From Bacteroidota bacterium (GTDB lineage Bacteria; Bacteroidota; Bacteroidia; B-17B0; Aurantibacillaceae): DNA of 64,000 nt. Numbering within the stretch: position 1 is the first letter of the stretch; the number at the start of each line of letters is the position of its first letter. Made by a program: the position numbers and the translations under genes. The stretch spans positions 1-64,000 of the forward strand of contig CAUJCR010000002.1 in the NCBI GenBank assembly GCA_963169355.1. Direction: 5' to 3'. The notes below the pieces were generated by a model, which was not told the DNA's origin, did no database searches, and saw only the letters and a list, made by a program, of their open reading frames with translations. Positions 18,401 to 26,718 of this stretch are shown piece by piece.

Positions 18401-19027
18401 TTTTATTGGTTAGAGAAAAAAGACAATAAAATATTACTAGCAGTAGCAGATTGTACTGGGCATGGAGTGCCGGGTGCTTTTATGAGTATTATTGGGTTTA
18501 ATGGTCTAAATCAAGTGGTGAATGAGTATAATATTACTAATCCAGCAAAAATACTTACACGTTTAAATAAAGTAATTACCAATACCCTAAAACAAAAAGT
18601 AGAAGACTCAAAAATAAGAGATGGAATGGATATTGCACTATGTTCTATTGATTTTAGTACTCTAAAAATTGAGTTTGCAGGAGCTTATAATCCTTTATTT
18701 ATTGTTAGAAATGGTGAGTTAATAAAAATAAAGGGCGACAAACATCCAATAGGTAATTTCCTAGGTGAAGAAGATTTCGAGTTTACACATCACGAATTTC
18801 AATTACAAAAGGGTGACAAGTTCTATTTATTTTCAGACGGATTTATTGACCAATTTGGTGGTACAAAAGGCAAAAAATTAAAATTTGTAGCCTTTAATGA
18901 ATTATTACTCAGTACTTATTCTAAACCTATGTTAGAACAACAATCAACCATCGATACATTTTTTGAAAAGTGGAAACAAGGGTTTGAACAAATTGATGAT
19001 GTGTGTATAATTGGTGTGGCTGTATAA
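15482..19027 (+). CDS. TPR - triple GAF - SpoIIE-type PP2C phosphatase
   Basis: 1181 residues, no signal peptide or membrane segment. Residues ~30-340 are TPR-like helical repeats (NALGTIYYTTHEDEKAIETL, LGDLFQKLNKLDYALNYLNE). A coiled coil joins them to three GAF domains at ~375-530, ~565-725 and ~755-920. The GAF domains are recognisably alike: each has an ESLIYMPL-like strand and a GVITLQSF or GVMSVQSF strand, and coiled coils of the ERTKEV type separate them. The C-terminal ~230 residues are a PPM/SpoIIE serine phosphatase with DIVSGDFYW, VADCTGHGVPGAFMS and LFSDGFIDQFGG carrying the metal-binding acids. It probably integrates small-ligand signals to control an anti-sigma or anti-anti-sigma pathway, but no partner gene is nearby. 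Confidence 0.9.
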   Translation: MSESNPIQKSQTLQIEKLLDLSRERCRNNPQEGIKIAEEVVSMADTISSSKHRAQAIVCKGACMVWLGNYDLALEQLFEGLAILKDDNDAYLAHAYYHIFCSYYFLADYDNALKYAHEMLQNANASRNLEGQANAYNALGTIYYTTHEDEKAIETLSAGLTIAQSLNDKHLLARILDGIGTAYFNLHQLDKSIEYKKQSLEVSRVIGLRQVESYALDGLAKLYLEAEDYSNAEKYFFECLQMRKELDFKSGIAETNYQLGDLFQKLNKLDYALNYLNEALKIAEETQTKEVIYKTHKSLYKVYEKQHNNTKFIQHFKSYYTLKEEFFSEKNRQKLKGLEMQVSISKIEKEKELLSQKNKQLEDLSNNLVTLSNLGKKITSLLSIEQIIQTTYQILKDIMDSDGFGIGIYTKESNSLFFPMYIEKGEQLSSLQMDLNDNNRLASVCFNKDIEVVINEFEKEAGKYVQHTYQPIAGQATQSIIYLPIKSGDKKLGVITLQSFAKNAFDDYKVNLAKNLVVYCAIAIENAQLYKNLELRVQERTKEVTHQKEQIEKAQETARLLNEIGKEIISTIDFDSILKTLHQKVEQLMNADCFGVRIYSEKTQEINYRYEIEKGELQEPVTVSMNDDNNYSVWCVKNKKEIFINDNLTEYHQYTKKIVVPSGDMPSSLLFCPLSIGNRVIGVITVQSFNKHVYTRQHLDMLKTLSTYTAIALENASHVETLEEKVKERTTEVIEQKEQLELSFKNSRLLGEIGKEISSSLLVDDIISTVYNQVNALMDATIFGIGIHRPEHNDLFFSGAVEKGKKLGTFSFNLSEEKTATLCFLKNKEFVINDWENEYHQYVPKNYTPVQGEKPESLIYMPLVSKGKTIGVMSVQSFTKHIYTEHHVDLLRSLSIYVGGALENASLYKGMEERTIEVLRQKEIIEETNKHITDSIRYAKRIQEAFLPTTQDIHHFLGESFVLFKPKDIVSGDFYWLEKKDNKILLAVADCTGHGVPGAFMSIIGFNGLNQVVNEYNITNPAKILTRLNKVITNTLKQKVEDSKIRDGMDIALCSIDFSTLKIEFAGAYNPLFIVRNGELIKIKGDKHPIGNFLGEEDFEFTHHEFQLQKGDKFYLFSDGFIDQFGGTKGKKLKFVAFNELLLSTYSKPMLEQQSTIDTFFEKWKQGFEQIDDVCIIGVAV

Positions 19028-19037
19028 TTCGTACATC

Positions 19038-22000
19038 TTAAAAAAAAGCACGTACCTGAGCACCTCCAATATTTACTATTTTATTTCCTGGTGATTTTCT
19101 ACCACTGTAATTTAAACTAATTTGTATGTTATTAGTTAAGTTTCGTTGATAGTTTAGTTCCCAAGTATAATTATACCCTACTTTTAGTGCGTTTAGCATC
19201 TCGTATGCTACAGGCGTATTTTGATTATTAATGTCATTATAAGTGATATTAATAAAGTTTAATTTTCCTGTTAAGCTACCTTTGTCTAATTGATTATACT
19301 TTAACTCTAAGCCAAAATCATTCAGTTCTGCTTTTTCAAATCCATCTAAAATAATATTATGTTTTTTATGATGCTTATACAATGCACTTATTCTAAAAGC
19401 TGTATTAGGCTGGTAACTCATTTTTTGTTCTAAACTATAAAACTCAATTTTATAATTTCTATTAATCAATAACTCAGAGCCATTACTTTTTATACCATAA
19501 TTATTGGTGCTGTTTATACTCCACGCCTTTGTTAAATTCCATCGCCATCGCCATTCGTGTGTGGTGTTTTCTCTTATCTCAAAACCATTGGTAAGCAATT
19601 GTTTGGCCAAATTGCTTTGATATGAATAATCGGTGCCAAAAATAGCAGCACTTTGATTAAAAAATACACTTTGTCTTAATGAATAATTTAATGACGTAAG
19701 CAATGAATCTTCTAACTTAATTTCGGCAGGATTAAAAGAAAATAAATTACCATTATCGTAAGATTTTTTATCAATTCGATAAGCAGATTGTGTAGCAAAT
19801 CTACTAACAAAATTCATAAACTTTCCTGATTGCTCTTTTAGTAAAGCAGATGGTCGCAAGTTTAATGAAAAACTAAACTGGTCGTTTAATACCTTTACGT
19901 ACTGGTTAGTAGGTGTATAAACTTTAATATAAAGCGCCTGATCTGAAAACTGAGCAATTTCAAATTCATCAAGTTCTGCTAAGCCATTATTATTATAATC
20001 TTTCCACGCATACACCCCTTGTCCTGCAGGAACTAATAAGTAATAATACTCTTTCTTATTTTCTAAACCGTATCCTGTTTCATAATACATGCTAGAGCTT
20101 ATAAAACCTTTCCATAATCTCGGAGAATATTCTATTCTGCTCAATAAAGTGTTATCGGGTTTAATAGTCATAACATCACGTTTTAAATTTAATTCGCGGT
20201 ATGTAAACACCACAGCAAACGGATGATTTCGGATACTATTAATGTTAGCACTAAACCCCATGTTTTGCGCATACGTAGAATCTTTTAAAACCGATGAATA
20301 TGCTTGCATATCTCTTCGTTCGCGATAAAAGAGTTTAAACAAATTTCCAGAGGTGTCTTTATTTGTAATATTCCCTTCCCACTCCCAAAACTGGTAACTT
20401 CTAGAAAGTAAACTGTCGCTCAATGCACTCTTAAATTTATTTTGTTCAAACTCATCGAGAAAATTTAATCTTATTTTCCAAAATGATTGTGATAGTAATG
20501 TTTTATGGCGATAAAAATTACTGAGTTGAGAATTGTAGTTACTAGTAAGGTATGAGCCAGTATAACTTACAGAATTTGTTTTAGTGTTATACAAAGTTTG
20601 TACATTGTGTTTTAATCCTTTATAATAAATGCCTTCATCAAAAAAATTTATTCCATACAATAGTTTTAGTTTATTGCCTTTTTGAATACCCGTTTGTACA
20701 AAGCCTACATTTTGATCGGTATTAATTGGTGCCGTAAGTGGTCTATTCCAATCCCTTTCAAATTCAATAGCCCTATATCTTTCAATCGGATTAAAATTTT
20801 GTTGCACATATTCATACCCTAAGTTATAAATAAGATTTAACGATTCTTGCTGCTTAGAAGTGTCTTTTTTTAAAACACTTTGATTATTGCTGTTTAACTT
20901 AATACCATAACCATCATCGTTGTATGCGTCAAATTTGCTAAATGTGTTAATGTCGTTCTTTGTATAAACGCCTTCTATATCTAATTGATGGTTCTTATTA
21001 AACTCATAATTAACGCCTGCACTTAACATTTGTTTCTTCTTGGGTGTAACTAAAGGAATAACTGGCTCATAATTCCCTTGCATTATTCCAGCAACTGGTG
21101 CAACCCACTTATACACCTTGCCATTGGCTGTAGAGGTTATTTGTATATAATTACCTGCGTTTTCCCCTACGTAGCTAAATTTCACTCTATATTTTGCGCT
21201 ATCAGGATTGGTAGAATTAACGTAAATGTTTTGATATAAAATTGTCGCCACTGTTGTGTCTTTTTTCCAATAAAACACATCGGTAGAGTTAAATGTTGCT
21301 AGCTCTGCCCCACTTGTTACAGCCTTAGTGAGTGTATCACCTATTTGAAACATAGTTAGTTTCTGAGAATCTGTGAGTGTTTGTTGTAAAGATTTGTTTT
21401 TGTTGTCTTGCTCTCCGTAAAAATGCAACCGGGCTTTAAGTTTTCCTGCTTCAATTTCCTCGCCTATATAGTATAATGAGCGAGCATAATTTCGTTCGGC
21501 ATATTGATACTCCGCAATTATACGTTTATCTTTAGTAATAATTTGTTTGGCAGTAAAAGTTAATTCTGCTGTATTATAATCAATAATGTAATCATTTTCC
21601 TGACCTCGTTGAAGCAATTTACCATCTATATAAATTCGTTCAGTTCCTGATAATACAATAATAAACTGTTCGTTATCGGCACCACGTAAGCGATAAGGGC
21701 CTTGATTGTTTTCAATTCCCTGTATTATATACCTTGAAAACTTTCCTTTACTTACTGCACCACTTACTTGGGTCTTAAAAGTTATGGTTTTCTTATTTGC
21801 TAATGTATCCGTATAATTATTTGCAAAGTATGCTCCTTGCGCCCTTTTATATAGATTCATGAAATAACTATTAGGACGTTGTAATTGAAAATCACCTACT
21901 ATTAGCTTAGTCGTTTTATTAGAGAGTTGTACAAATACTTTATCAAACTCTTGCAATTGTGCTGTTGTTCCATCGGCTTGAAATGGGATATTATCATCTG

Positions 22001-22532
22001 TGGCTGCTAGTAATAAATCCACATCTTGAGTAAGTTTGCCACTTACTTGCAAGTTTAAATTTGAATTAACTACTACATCTTGATTATTCCCAAAACTAAT
22101 ACCACGACTAATACTTCCATTTTTATTTAACCCATCACTAATAAAAAAATCATTTACTGGTGTTGAACCTGAAAAGGCAAGCGTAAGAGGATTGGCGGGT
22201 AAAGATAAATCTTTACCTAACTTAGAGGCATCTTGATGAAAATAGACCTTTTCAAAATTATATGGAAACGTTTTATAATCTACTAAAATAGGATCGCGAG
22301 GCTTTTGTTTAAAAATTATTGCTTTTAATGGATAATAAATCGTAAAAGTAGATGTATCTATTAGTTCATTTCGTTGACTTAGTTTTACAGTACCAGGAAT
22401 AAGACTAAGAGAATCAAGAAAAAGGGTATCGGAAGTAATAAAAAAATACTTATGTTTAAGATTATTTTGAGCCTGAACTTGATTCACAAGTCCGTATAAT
22501 ACAATAGCTATACAAATAAATCTAAAACTCAC
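19038..22532 (-). CDS. Large outer-membrane beta-barrel protein, unknown function
   Basis: 1164 residues from a GTG start. Signal peptide 1-21 (FICIAIVLYGLVNQVQA). An N-terminal ~150-residue domain is followed by NKNGSISRGISFGNNQDVVVNSNLNLQVSG, split here as NGSISRGISFG and DVVVNSNLNLQVSG, and by DGTTAQLQEFDKVFVQL and LIVGDFQLQRPNSYF. These segments recall the short repeats of very large Bacteroidota barrel proteins of the SprA kind, but the protein is much shorter than SprA. The remainder is dense beta-strand with aromatic strand ends, ending GGAQVRAFF with a terminal Phe as expected for barrel assembly. No TonB box or plug is obvious. A role in the translocon or surface is possible but unproven. 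Converges on the SpoIIE gene with only 10 bp between. Confidence 0.7.
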   Translation of the reverse strand: MSFRFICIAIVLYGLVNQVQAQNNLKHKYFFITSDTLFLDSLSLIPGTVKLSQRNELIDTSTFTIYYPLKAIIFKQKPRDPILVDYKTFPYNFEKVYFHQDASKLGKDLSLPANPLTLAFSGSTPVNDFFISDGLNKNGSISRGISFGNNQDVVVNSNLNLQVSGKLTQDVDLLLAATDDNIPFQADGTTAQLQEFDKVFVQLSNKTTKLIVGDFQLQRPNSYFMNLYKRAQGAYFANNYTDTLANKKTITFKTQVSGAVSKGKFSRYIIQGIENNQGPYRLRGADNEQFIIVLSGTERIYIDGKLLQRGQENDYIIDYNTAELTFTAKQIITKDKRIIAEYQYAERNYARSLYYIGEEIEAGKLKARLHFYGEQDNKNKSLQQTLTDSQKLTMFQIGDTLTKAVTSGAELATFNSTDVFYWKKDTTVATILYQNIYVNSTNPDSAKYRVKFSYVGENAGNYIQITSTANGKVYKWVAPVAGIMQGNYEPVIPLVTPKKKQMLSAGVNYEFNKNHQLDIEGVYTKNDINTFSKFDAYNDDGYGIKLNSNNQSVLKKDTSKQQESLNLIYNLGYEYVQQNFNPIERYRAIEFERDWNRPLTAPINTDQNVGFVQTGIQKGNKLKLLYGINFFDEGIYYKGLKHNVQTLYNTKTNSVSYTGSYLTSNYNSQLSNFYRHKTLLSQSFWKIRLNFLDEFEQNKFKSALSDSLLSRSYQFWEWEGNITNKDTSGNLFKLFYRERRDMQAYSSVLKDSTYAQNMGFSANINSIRNHPFAVVFTYRELNLKRDVMTIKPDNTLLSRIEYSPRLWKGFISSSMYYETGYGLENKKEYYYLLVPAGQGVYAWKDYNNNGLAELDEFEIAQFSDQALYIKVYTPTNQYVKVLNDQFSFSLNLRPSALLKEQSGKFMNFVSRFATQSAYRIDKKSYDNGNLFSFNPAEIKLEDSLLTSLNYSLRQSVFFNQSAAIFGTDYSYQSNLAKQLLTNGFEIRENTTHEWRWRWNLTKAWSINSTNNYGIKSNGSELLINRNYKIEFYSLEQKMSYQPNTAFRISALYKHHKKHNIILDGFEKAELNDFGLELKYNQLDKGSLTGKLNFINITYNDINNQNTPVAYEMLNALKVGYNYTWELNYQRNLTNNIQISLNYSGRKSPGNKIVNIGGAQVRAFF

Positions 22533-22593
22533 AAGGCTAATAACGGTTTATAAATATAGAAATTGTATTTTTAAGCCATAAAACAAATAAGCG

Positions 22594-23358
22594 ATGAAGA
22601 TAATAACATATAATGTTAACGGAATTAGAGCAGCTATGTCTAAAAACTTTACCGCATGGCTTCAAGCTGCAAATCCAGATGTACTGTGTCTCCAAGAAAT
22701 AAAGGCAACACCCGATCAGGTAAATGTATCCGAATTTGAAGCGCTTGGGTATCATTTATATTGGTATCCAGCACAAAAAAAGGGATATAGCGGCGTGGCT
22801 ATCTTTTCTAAAATTAAACCAAAACATGTAGAATATGGTTGTGGAATTGAAACCTACGACTTTGAAGGAAGAGTAATTAGAGCAGATTTCGAGAACTGTT
22901 CTGTTATGAGCGTATATCATCCTAGCGGCAGTAGTGGCGACGAAAGACAAGCTTTTAAGATGCAATGGTTAGCCGATTTTCAAACATACATTAACCAATT
23001 AAAACTTTCGTTCCCAAACTTAATACTAAGTGGCGACTATAATATTTGCCATAAACCCATCGATATTCATAACCCAAAAGCCAATGCCAACACTTCGGGA
23101 TTTTTACCAGAAGAAAGAGAATGGATGGAAGGATTCATACAATCAGGGTTTACAGATTCTTTCAGGTATTTTAACCAAAATCCACACCAATATAGCTGGT
23201 GGAGTTACAGAGCGGGGGCAAGAAGCAAGAATTTAGGTTGGCGAATTGACTATAATTTGGTAGCTAATCACTTAAACGATAAGCTAAAAAGAGCCGCTAT
23301 TCTACCCGATGCTATGCATAGTGATCATTGTCCAGTTTTGCTGGAAATTGAATTTTAA
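22594..23358 (+). CDS. xth: Exodeoxyribonuclease III / AP endonuclease
   Basis: 254 residues. MKIITYNVNGIRAA (start of the fold with the Asn ligand), PDVLCLQEIKA (metal-binding Glu), SVYHPSGSS, LSGDYNICHKPIDIHNP (catalytic Asp/Asn), RIDYNLVA and the final SDHCPVLLEIEF (Asp-His pair) are the standard motifs of the ExoIII family. It repairs abasic sites and trims 3' ends. The ATG is at 22594, divergent from the barrel protein gene, with about 60 bp between. No clear TAnnTTTG element. The second member of this fold, at 63410-64000, is a different subfamily. Confidence 0.94.
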   Translation: MKIITYNVNGIRAAMSKNFTAWLQAANPDVLCLQEIKATPDQVNVSEFEALGYHLYWYPAQKKGYSGVAIFSKIKPKHVEYGCGIETYDFEGRVIRADFENCSVMSVYHPSGSSGDERQAFKMQWLADFQTYINQLKLSFPNLILSGDYNICHKPIDIHNPKANANTSGFLPEEREWMEGFIQSGFTDSFRYFNQNPHQYSWWSYRAGARSKNLGWRIDYNLVANHLNDKLKRAAILPDAMHSDHCPVLLEIEF

Positions 23359-23399
23359 CATTTTTCTAACTATTTTTTAGATTTTTAGGTTTTTTAGAT

Positions 23400-23407
23400 T
23401 ATATTTG
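23400..23407 (+). promoter_or_regulatory. -7 promoter element of the oligopeptide-binding protein
   Basis: TATATTTG, exact TAnnTTTG, 30 bases before the ATG at 23437. Upstream lies an 11-bp direct repeat, TTTTTTAGATT, twice. Confidence 0.5.
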
Positions 23408-23436
23408 TCATTACTTACTATAATGTACTTTACTGT

Positions 23437-25197
23437 ATGAGAAAAATCTTTATCCCACTACTTGCAGGTATTGTTGCTATTGGTGCAACATCTTGCGGAA
23501 ATGACAATAATGAAGCTACTGCCGGTTCGGAAGGCAAAGGTGGCGTTTACTTAGGCGGAGTGATGCGCATGAATGAGGTTGAGACTTTTAAAAGTTTAAA
23601 CCCAATTTCGGTGAATGAGGTGGTGAGTTATCATATCGGAACTCAACTTTTTGAAGGTTTGGTGAAATTTGATCAAAATGATTTATCAGTTAAACCAGCT
23701 GTTGCTAGAGCTTGGGAAACCAACGCTAATCAAACAGAGTGGACTTTCCATATTCGTAATGGTGTTAAGTTTATTGATGACCCATGTTTTGAGGGGGGAA
23801 AAGGTAGAACTGTAACTGCAGCAGATTTTAAATATTGCTATGATAAACTATGTTCTGCAGATCCAAATAATGCGCAGTTTGATGTAACATTCAAAGATCG
23901 TGTAGTTGGAGCTAATGAAACATACGCTTCTACTAAAGCAGGTAAAGCATTACCAGTATCAGGCGTTAAAGTTGTAAATGATAGTACTTTAGTTATTAAT
24001 TTAGTTACCCCTTATGCTGGATTTTTAAACATCTTAGCCATGCCAGGCTGTTGGGTATATCCAAAAGAAGCTGTAGATAAATATGGTGCTGATTTAAGAA
24101 TTCACCCTGTTGGAACTGGGCCATTCTTCTTAGAAACCGCAAAAGAAGGTGAAGTTTTAATTTTAAAGAAAAATCAAAATTACTACGGTGTTGATAAAAA
24201 TGGCAATAGACTACCTTACCTAGATGGATTGAAATACACTTTTATCCGCGAGAAAAAAGCTGAAATATTAGAATTTAAATCGGGTAACTTAGATATGGTG
24301 TACCGTTTACCAGTTGAGGTTTTCCACGAAATTATGGGAGACTTAGAAAATGCTAAGAGTCGTAAAACAGATTTTCAAGTATTAAACTCAACTGCTTTTA
24401 GTACTTTTTATTTTGGTTTTATGAATTCTCATAAACTATTTGATAATAAAGATTTAAGACTAGCATTTAATTATGCCATTGATAGAAAGAAAATAGCCGA
24501 TTTTACAATTCAAGGTGAAGGCGATGCTGCTATTTATGGTATTGTACCGTATGTTGAGGCTTTTGAGAAAGATGGATACAATTATAAAAATTTAAAAGGC
24601 TTTACTTTAGATGTTGCAAAAGCCAAGGAACATTTAGCAAAAGCAGGCTACCCTGATGGTAAAGGATTTCCAAAACTTACCTTACAAATTAATAGTGGTG
24701 GCGGTGATAGAAACATCTTGATTGCCGAGGTGGTTCAAAAAATGCTAAAAGAAAACTTGAATATTGATATTGATATTAACACAGTTCCTTTTGCTGAACA
24801 CCTTGATAATATTGTGTCGGGGAAAGTAGATTTCTATCGTACTTCTTGGGTTGCTGATTATCCAGACCCTGAATCATTCTTAACGTTATTTTACGGTAAG
24901 CATATACCTGCTGATCCAAACGAAAAATCTTATGTAAATCAAACTAGATTTAAAAATGCTCGCTTTGACTCGTTATTTGAAGCTTCATTTGTAGAACCAG
25001 ATGTAGCAAAACGATTTGGAATGTTATCACAAGCTGAACAAATATTATTAGATGAAGCGCCATTTATGCCTATTTTTTATGATGAAAACTTCCGTTTAGA
25101 GCAATTAAACGTGAAGAATTTCCCTGAAAATGCTATGAACTATATGGATTTAACAGAAGTATATTTAGTTCCTAAAGAAAAAATGAAGAAAAAATAA
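23437..25197 (+). CDS. Family 5 (oligopeptide-type) ABC transporter substrate-binding lipoprotein
   Basis: 586 residues. Lipoprotein signal MRKIFIPLLAGIVAIGATSC with the lipid-modified Cys at 20. The mature part follows the SBP_bac_5 plan: VSYHIGTQLFEGLVKF, AVARAWETNANQTEWTFHIR, VTAADFKYCYDKL, HPVGTGPFFLE, LRLAFNYAIDRKKIADF and a C-terminal EAPFMPIFYDE. Family members bind peptides, nickel or sugars and deliver them to an ABC permease. No permease or ATPase gene lies nearby, so its partner is elsewhere. The transcript ends at a strong terminator 25 bp after the stop. The ligand cannot be assigned; peptides are most likely by family. Confidence 0.92.
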   Translation: MRKIFIPLLAGIVAIGATSCGNDNNEATAGSEGKGGVYLGGVMRMNEVETFKSLNPISVNEVVSYHIGTQLFEGLVKFDQNDLSVKPAVARAWETNANQTEWTFHIRNGVKFIDDPCFEGGKGRTVTAADFKYCYDKLCSADPNNAQFDVTFKDRVVGANETYASTKAGKALPVSGVKVVNDSTLVINLVTPYAGFLNILAMPGCWVYPKEAVDKYGADLRIHPVGTGPFFLETAKEGEVLILKKNQNYYGVDKNGNRLPYLDGLKYTFIREKKAEILEFKSGNLDMVYRLPVEVFHEIMGDLENAKSRKTDFQVLNSTAFSTFYFGFMNSHKLFDNKDLRLAFNYAIDRKKIADFTIQGEGDAAIYGIVPYVEAFEKDGYNYKNLKGFTLDVAKAKEHLAKAGYPDGKGFPKLTLQINSGGGDRNILIAEVVQKMLKENLNIDIDINTVPFAEHLDNIVSGKVDFYRTSWVADYPDPESFLTLFYGKHIPADPNEKSYVNQTRFKNARFDSLFEASFVEPDVAKRFGMLSQAEQILLDEAPFMPIFYDENFRLEQLNVKNFPENAMNYMDLTEVYLVPKEKMKKK

Positions 25198-25220
25198 TTC
25201 AGATTATTTTATCAAATAAA

Positions 25221-25248
25221 AACCGCTCAGATTTGAGCGGTTTTTTTT
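25221..25248 (+). terminator. Rho-independent terminator after the oligopeptide-binding gene
   Basis: AACCGCTCA, loop GATT, TGAGCGGTT: a perfect 9-bp stem followed by a further run of six T. Confidence 0.93.
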
Positions 25249-25272
25249 ATCGTAATTCTATTTATTTTTTTG

Positions 25273-25280
25273 TACATTCG
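25273..25280 (+). promoter_or_regulatory. Candidate -7 element of the aminopeptidase operon
   Basis: TACATTCG, one mismatch from TAnnTTTG, ending 7 bases before the ATG at 25288. It lies after the in-frame TTG at 25270 and so argues for the ATG as start. Confidence 0.45.
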
Positions 25281-25287
25281 CATATAT

Positions 25288-26718
25288 ATGACAAGAATAC
25301 TAAAGAAACAAAACATTGATTCTAAGCATAATTTTATCATTGTTTGCACTCAGTTTAAAAATAACCCGAAGTATAATTTAACAAAGGAACAATTAAATTA
25401 TATTCAGACTCAAGTAAAAGACTCTAAAAAGTGTATTACAATAAATGCACTGTCTCGAGTAATTTCTATTATAATGATAGATGAAACACAAAATCATTAT
25501 AAAACACTCGAAACTATAAGAAAGCATGGAGCTAGCATTTGTGACAGTTTAAACAATGAAAAGCAAACCCTTGTGCAATGTGTAAATGAAACTTCATTTT
25601 CTGATTATTCATTAGCTTTAGCAGAAGGTTTGGCTTTAGCCAATTATCAATTTATTAAACATAAATCTAATCCAAAAAAAGAAACAAATACCTTAACTAC
25701 GGTTCAGATTATTGATAGTAAAATTACTGATAAGCAACTCAATAATCTTTCAATTGCTGTTGAAGCAACATTTAAGGCACGTGATTTAGTAAATGAGCCT
25801 GTAAATGTTTTAAATGCCGAAGGCTTAGCAAATACTTTTAAAGCGATGGGAAAACAAGCTGGTTTTAAAGTAGAAGTATTTAATAAAGCTAAGATAAAAC
25901 AACTGAAGATGGGCGGATTACTTGCGGTAAATCAAGGCAGTATCGACCCTCCTACATTTTCAGTTATGGAATATAAACCTAAGAATGCTATTAATAAAAA
26001 ACCTTATGTATTAGTTGGTAAAGGAGTTGTGTATGATACAGGTGGATTAAGCTTAAAGCCTACACCTAATAGCATGGATTTAATGAAATGTGATATGGCA
26101 GGTGCAGCGGCAGTGGGAGGAGCAATGTATGCCATTGCTAAAGCAAAATTAAATGTACATGTAATTGCTTTAGTGCCATCTACAGATAATAGGCCAGGAT
26201 TAAATGCCTTTGCGCCAGGCGATATCATTACCATGATGGATGGAAGTACTGTTGAAATGTTAAATTCAGATGCTGAGGGTAGAATGATATTAGCCGATGC
26301 TTTACATTATGCTAAACGTTATAAACCAGAAATGGTGATTGAACTATCTACCTTAACCGGAGCAGCGGCAGCAGCTATTGGGCAATATGGTATTGTGTGT
26401 ATGGGCACTGCAACTGATGAACAAAAGTCTAAGTTAATGTTGAGTGGATTACAGATGCACGAACGATTAGCTGAATTCCCATTTTGGGACGAGTATGATG
26501 AGTTATTAAAATCCGACGTAGCCGACCAAAAGAATCTAGGAGGGCCTTATGGTGGTTCTATAACTGCAGGTAAGTTTTTAGTTAAATATACCAATTATCC
26601 ATTTATGCATTTTGATATTGCTGGTCCTGCATTTATTACCTCAAAAGATAGCTACCGAGGTAAAGGCGCAACAGGCTATGGTGTAAGAATCTTATTTAAT
26701 TTCTTTTCAAATTTATGA
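25288..26718 (+). CDS. M17 family leucyl aminopeptidase
   Basis: 476 residues from the ATG at 25288. Cytosolic metalloexopeptidase. The C-terminal catalytic domain has VLVGKGVVYDTGGLSLKP (~238-255, metal-binding Lys and Asp), MKCDMAGAAAVGGAM, the signature NSDAEGRMILADAL (~325-338) and a catalytic-region segment ELSTLTGAAAAAIG. The N-terminal ~170 residues are the divergent macro-like domain usual in this family. First gene of a tight operon: its last four bases ATGA overlap the start of the next gene. Family members release N-terminal residues from peptides; the true specificity is unknown, so no symbol is given. Confidence 0.92.
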   Translation: MTRILKKQNIDSKHNFIIVCTQFKNNPKYNLTKEQLNYIQTQVKDSKKCITINALSRVISIIMIDETQNHYKTLETIRKHGASICDSLNNEKQTLVQCVNETSFSDYSLALAEGLALANYQFIKHKSNPKKETNTLTTVQIIDSKITDKQLNNLSIAVEATFKARDLVNEPVNVLNAEGLANTFKAMGKQAGFKVEVFNKAKIKQLKMGGLLAVNQGSIDPPTFSVMEYKPKNAINKKPYVLVGKGVVYDTGGLSLKPTPNSMDLMKCDMAGAAAVGGAMYAIAKAKLNVHVIALVPSTDNRPGLNAFAPGDIITMMDGSTVEMLNSDAEGRMILADALHYAKRYKPEMVIELSTLTGAAAAAIGQYGIVCMGTATDEQKSKLMLSGLQMHERLAEFPFWDEYDELLKSDVADQKNLGGPYGGSITAGKFLVKYTNYPFMHFDIAGPAFITSKDSYRGKGATGYGVRILFNFFSNL

